From an uncultured Alistipes sp. (GTDB taxonomy: Bacteria > Bacteroidota > Bacteroidia > Bacteroidales > Rikenellaceae): 7,692 nt of DNA. Made by a program: the position numbers and the translations under genes. Under the pieces are notes generated by a model. It worked only from the letters and a program-made list of their open reading frames with translations, was not told the DNA's origin and did no database searches. The DNA lies in contig CALGRZ010000096.1 in NCBI GenBank assembly GCA_937880705.1, forward strand, positions 1 through 7,692, read 5' to 3'. Shown here in pieces: positions 5,333-7,692 of the stretch; within the stretch, counting starts at the first letter, position 1; the number at the start of each line of letters is the position of its first letter.

Positions 5333-6889
5333 TTACCTCTGACTATTAAAGAACTCGTCCATGTCGAGTACGGCTCTGCGTATCGAGCGATAGTCCTCCT
5401 GTGGCACCTCACTATACTGTATTGTGCCATCCTCCAACTCGTGCTCGAAGAGCCCAAGGGGGTAACGTGTAGTGTTGTAGAGGTCCACGAAACATCCATA
5501 ATCGATGGAATATGCATTAAACTTCATGCCGGGGGTATCACGGCTGGAGATATTCTGCTTGATAATATGCAGTATTCTCGAGTCGTATAGGAAGTTTATC
5601 ATGTCGTAATCCTTGTCGTTGCGCAGCAGAAATGCTCTAGCATGTCTATTGTTGATCACTTTATCGATAATCCACTGCAACAGCGGCATAGCACCCTTAT
5701 ACGACAATATGGGATTTTGCTTATCCTCGTTATACCAATGCTTGGCAGCACGACGGATGCTGTTTACAGACACTTTGTTGTAATAATCCTCGGTGATGGC
5801 TTTTGCTAGGATGTTGAAAGCATCACGCGGCACGCCCTCGGCAGCTGACACCAACTCCTCAAAGGCGGTCTCCTGCGTGAATATCTCTTTGATAAGTCGG
5901 TCACTATTAGCATATCTACTACCATCATCCATCATTGAATTAATATGTTGATAGAGTAGATTTTTGAAGAACTTTATAGCCTCTGACTTGTTATTCGAGA
6001 AGACCATAAAGTCGTCAAGGTTGCACGAATATACGTCGGCACCCATCTCCAACCCGAGATAGTTTCGTGAGTCAGTTTGCCGCTTAAATACCGAACGATG
6101 CTCTATAGCAGCGATCTTAAATACACAGCTCTTCAATGGGCATAGCACACGTCTAAACATGTCGGCTAGAGCAATTTGTAGCTCCGTGGTTAGCTCGGCA
6201 TACTCATCTACAAGTATCCATATCTTGTGCGGTGCTATCTGCTGAAGGATGGTATCGAGAGTCTGATACACCGATGAGAAGTCCAGATAGTCTACCTGAC
6301 AGCCCTCGTTTACCATGCCCTCATACATCATATTTGAGTTACCCGCCGTGGATGATCTGGTGTACGACGGTCGCTCGGATATGGTCAGTGCGCTACCGCT
6401 CATATCCTCTCTTTTGCTCTGCATTTGCCTCTCAAGTTTTACATTGCCCGATATTTTTTGCAGATAAAGAAGGTCCAATAACCCGTCAAGCAGTGGTGTT
6501 ACACTTTCTAGATAGCTCTCCTTGTTGGCATCGCTCTTGGTTATGTAATCAACGATCTGATTTCGTATCTCTTGCAGTATATCCGTGAAGAGCCTCGTAG
6601 CTCGCTGTTGTGCCGGTATGTCCCTGTCAGAGTATATACTGCCCGTAGAGCCAATCTGGCGGATGTCTATAAATATACAACAGTCGCCGGTTTCGCCCTC
6701 AATGACCGATTTTAGGTATCTTAAGACATGTGTCTTACCGGTACCTCTTCGGCCATACAACACTTGGTTGTTGGCACCTTGTAATATTGAGATTAGCGGG
6801 CCGATACTTACAAAGGTCTTCACCAGCAGTTCCTCATCCCACTTGTCCGCGCGGCGTGGCATCCTCAATATTGCATCCTTAACATTCAT
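5333..6889 (-). CDS. P-loop ATPase, ORC/CDC6-like AAA+ family
   Basis: A 518-residue ATPase. Walker A is GRRGTGKT (46-53), placed early after a short N-terminal helix region. Walker B is IWILVDE (223-229), with FKIAAIEHR (258-265) after it where a sensor strand would be. EGVPRDAFNILAKAI (351-365) matches the sensor-2/lid helix 'G-x-P-R-x-A' of ORC1/CDC6-like proteins, with Arg355 as the likely sensor-2 residue. Residues from about 394 to the end (LLQWIIDKVI...FLYDSRILHII...YSIDYGCFVDLY) read as a winged-helix C-terminal domain. Between Walker A and B lies an unusually long stretch, including a Ser/Thr-rich, low-complexity segment at about 162-197. There is no signal peptide or membrane helix, so it is cytoplasmic. 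Related bacterial proteins are often of unknown or defence-related function, acting alone or beside effectors; no nuclease, TIR or protease gene is nearby here. The start is ATG 6889-6887, close behind a -7 element. The role is inferred, not shown. Confidence 0.8.
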   Translation of the reverse strand: MNVKDAILRMPRRADKWDEELLVKTFVSIGPLISILQGANNQVLYGRRGTGKTHVLRYLKSVIEGETGDCCIFIDIRQIGSTGSIYSDRDIPAQQRATRLFTDILQEIRNQIVDYITKSDANKESYLESVTPLLDGLLDLLYLQKISGNVKLERQMQSKREDMSGSALTISERPSYTRSSTAGNSNMMYEGMVNEGCQVDYLDFSSVYQTLDTILQQIAPHKIWILVDEYAELTTELQIALADMFRRVLCPLKSCVFKIAAIEHRSVFKRQTDSRNYLGLEMGADVYSCNLDDFMVFSNNKSEAIKFFKNLLYQHINSMMDDGSRYANSDRLIKEIFTQETAFEELVSAAEGVPRDAFNILAKAITEDYYNKVSVNSIRRAAKHWYNEDKQNPILSYKGAMPLLQWIIDKVINNRHARAFLLRNDKDYDMINFLYDSRILHIIKQNISSRDTPGMKFNAYSIDYGCFVDLYNTTRYPLGLFEHELEDGTIQYSEVPQEDYRSIRRAVLDMDEFFNSQR

Positions 6890-6922
6890 GGCTAAATCTT
6901 TCTTGTTGTAAAAAGTGTATTA

Positions 6923-6930
6923 CAAAGTTA
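6923..6930 (-). promoter_or_regulatory. -7 promoter element of the ATPase gene
   Basis: On the minus strand the sequence TAACTTTG (complement of 6923-6930) matches TAnnTTTG exactly and is identical to the -7 box at 3036. It lies 33 bases before the ATG of the ATPase gene. I could not find a convincing TTTG -33 box at 19-21 bases further upstream, so this promoter may be weak or activator-dependent. Confidence 0.55.
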
Positions 6931-7087
6931 GTGATAATAAGCGAAACAGTCTCTTTCGTCAGCAACTTTTTTGCAGCATAAATTGTAATTTGTTTAATTC
7001 AGAAATGAAAATTCGGATAGTTTATGTGATTATTCGAAGTATGAAATTTGCATATAAAGGGGATGTGTTTGCTATGTATTTTTATAC
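6931..7087. other. AT-rich intergenic region without a recognisable gene
   Basis: Between the ATPase promoter element and the stop of the upstream gene lie about 157 AT-rich bases. The only structure I see is a weak GTAT-TTTT-ATAC hairpin at 7076-7087, directly after the stop codon of the two-helix membrane gene. Four base pairs are too few to call a terminator. A 28-codon plus-strand reading frame starting with ATG at 7005 has no promoter and no recognisable product. Confidence 0.5.
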
Positions 7088-7618
7088 TTAGCACTCAGAA
7101 AGCGAATGTTTAACGTAAAAATATTCGATGATGTAGCCACACAAGCGGTCTAATTCCGCTTCGCTCATATAGGCGACCATTGTCTGCTTGGTGTAATCGA
7201 GTACACGCTCCAACTTCGCTTGTGATTCACGCTCTTGCTCGGCGATTGCTTTGGCACGCAAAACTTCATACTCCGTTGGCTGTGGGGTAGTCTCGGTAAT
7301 AACAACCTCCTCGGTTGGTTCGGCCACGATAGCGGGAGTGTCGGCAACAATCGCCACATTCTCCAACTTTTGAAAGGCTGGAAAGCGCATCAGGAACTTC
7401 TCCATTCGGGGTAATAGCAGCTCATTTAGCGTTATTTGCAGACTAATATAGAGTGCCGACGACACAACTACCGTTGCGAAGAATGCAACTGCTGCACTGA
7501 ACTCATCATACCCTTTGACAAGCACAAATTTTCGTGCCAATACACCAAAGAGCAATATCGCTCCAAACACGAACAAATAGAGTGTAATATATTCCGTTTG
7601 TCTCTTATTCATAGTCAT
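7088..7618 (-). CDS. Two-helix membrane protein with cytoplasmic helical tail
   Basis: A 176-residue protein of unrecognised function. Two transmembrane helices lie near the N-terminus (about 11-32, ITLYLFVFGAILLFGVLA, and 40-64, ending in LQITLN). A Pro/Thr/Glu-rich linker (about 89-117, PAIVAEPTEEVVITETTPQP) follows. Then a charged, probably coiled-coil helix (118-145, YEVLRAKAIAEQERESQAKLERVLDY) leads to a compact C-terminal helical part, TKQTMVAYMSEAELDRLCGYIIEYF. Start ATG 7618 gives MTMNKRQ; the Met at codon 3 (7612) is an equally good start. The topology suggests both termini are cytoplasmic. I have a vague recollection of similar, longer proteins carried by Bacteroides mobile elements, which would make this one shortened at the C-terminus, but I cannot verify it. 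Neighbouring frames after the stop do not continue the protein in any way I can see. Confidence 0.7.
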   Translation of the reverse strand: MTMNKRQTEYITLYLFVFGAILLFGVLARKFVLVKGYDEFSAAVAFFATVVVSSALYISLQITLNELLLPRMEKFLMRFPAFQKLENVAIVADTPAIVAEPTEEVVITETTPQPTEYEVLRAKAIAEQERESQAKLERVLDYTKQTMVAYMSEAELDRLCGYIIEYFYVKHSLSEC

Positions 7619-7638
7619 CTTTGTTAATCGTTCTTGGG

Positions 7639-7646
7639 CAAAGATA
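7639..7646 (-). promoter_or_regulatory. -7 promoter element of the two-helix membrane gene
   Basis: Minus-strand TATCTTTG (complement of 7639-7646) matches TAnnTTTG and lies 20 bases upstream of the ATG at 7618, or 26 upstream of the alternative ATG at 7612. The -33 region has only a weak TTTT-like match about 19 bases further upstream. The short leader makes the second ATG slightly more attractive. Confidence 0.45.
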
Positions 7647-7692
7647 TATGAATAATCAACACGAAAAATGGCTCTTTTGCCTTTTGACCGCA

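Noticed and set aside
6232..6911. Plus-strand frames of 118 and 108 codons opposite the ATPase gene
   Set aside because: Both lie antisense to a gene with intact Walker motifs and show no domain or promoter of their own.
7005..7091. A 28-codon plus-strand frame in the AT-rich intergenic region
   Set aside because: No promoter, no recognisable composition of a real small protein, and it runs into the 3' end of the convergent gene.

Overview
The window looks like a chromosomal segment from the Bacteroidota, probably order Bacteroidales; a gut Alistipes-like genome would fit, but I cannot fix the genus. The basis is: several promoters of the Bacteroides type (TTTG, about 17-20 bases, TAnnTTTG), almost no Shine-Dalgarno sequences, a DUF4369-like/TlpA thioredoxin lipoprotein, an AXA-Q signal peptide on an outer-membrane-type protein, and the C-terminus of a MacB/FtsX-type permease.

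Layout, left to right. Bases 1-113 hold the last codons of an ABC transporter permease. A small secreted beta-barrel-like protein follows (220-732) behind its own promoter, which contains a run of seven G. Next, on the minus strand, come two small genes: rubredoxin (1179-1021) and a 59-residue helix-turn-helix protein (997-818), sharing a promoter (1225-1254) and ending at a clear hairpin terminator (770-793). Divergent from them is a complete clade-3-type haem catalase (1390-2892). Together these form a compact oxidative-stress block.

The 184 bases after catalase hold a near-perfect 20-bp inverted repeat that resembles two abutted IS3-family ends, a perfect 13-bp tandem duplication, and a strong consensus promoter. 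That promoter drives a membrane protein with a C-terminal DUF2007-like domain (3077-3697), followed 9 bases later by a three-helix small membrane protein (3707-3982). A thiol-disulfide lipoprotein of the TlpA type (4119-5306) follows on the same strand.

The right part is on the minus strand. A 518-residue P-loop ATPase resembling the ORC/CDC6 branch of AAA+ proteins (6889-5333) converges on the lipoprotein gene. Upstream of it is a protein with two membrane helices and a charged helical tail (7618-7088). Each has its own -7 promoter element, so they are probably separate units. No tRNA, rRNA, CRISPR array or intact insertion sequence is visible. The least understood genes are the ATPase and the two membrane-protein genes that flank the better-known functions. 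I found no complete new multi-gene system that the sequence alone can prove.
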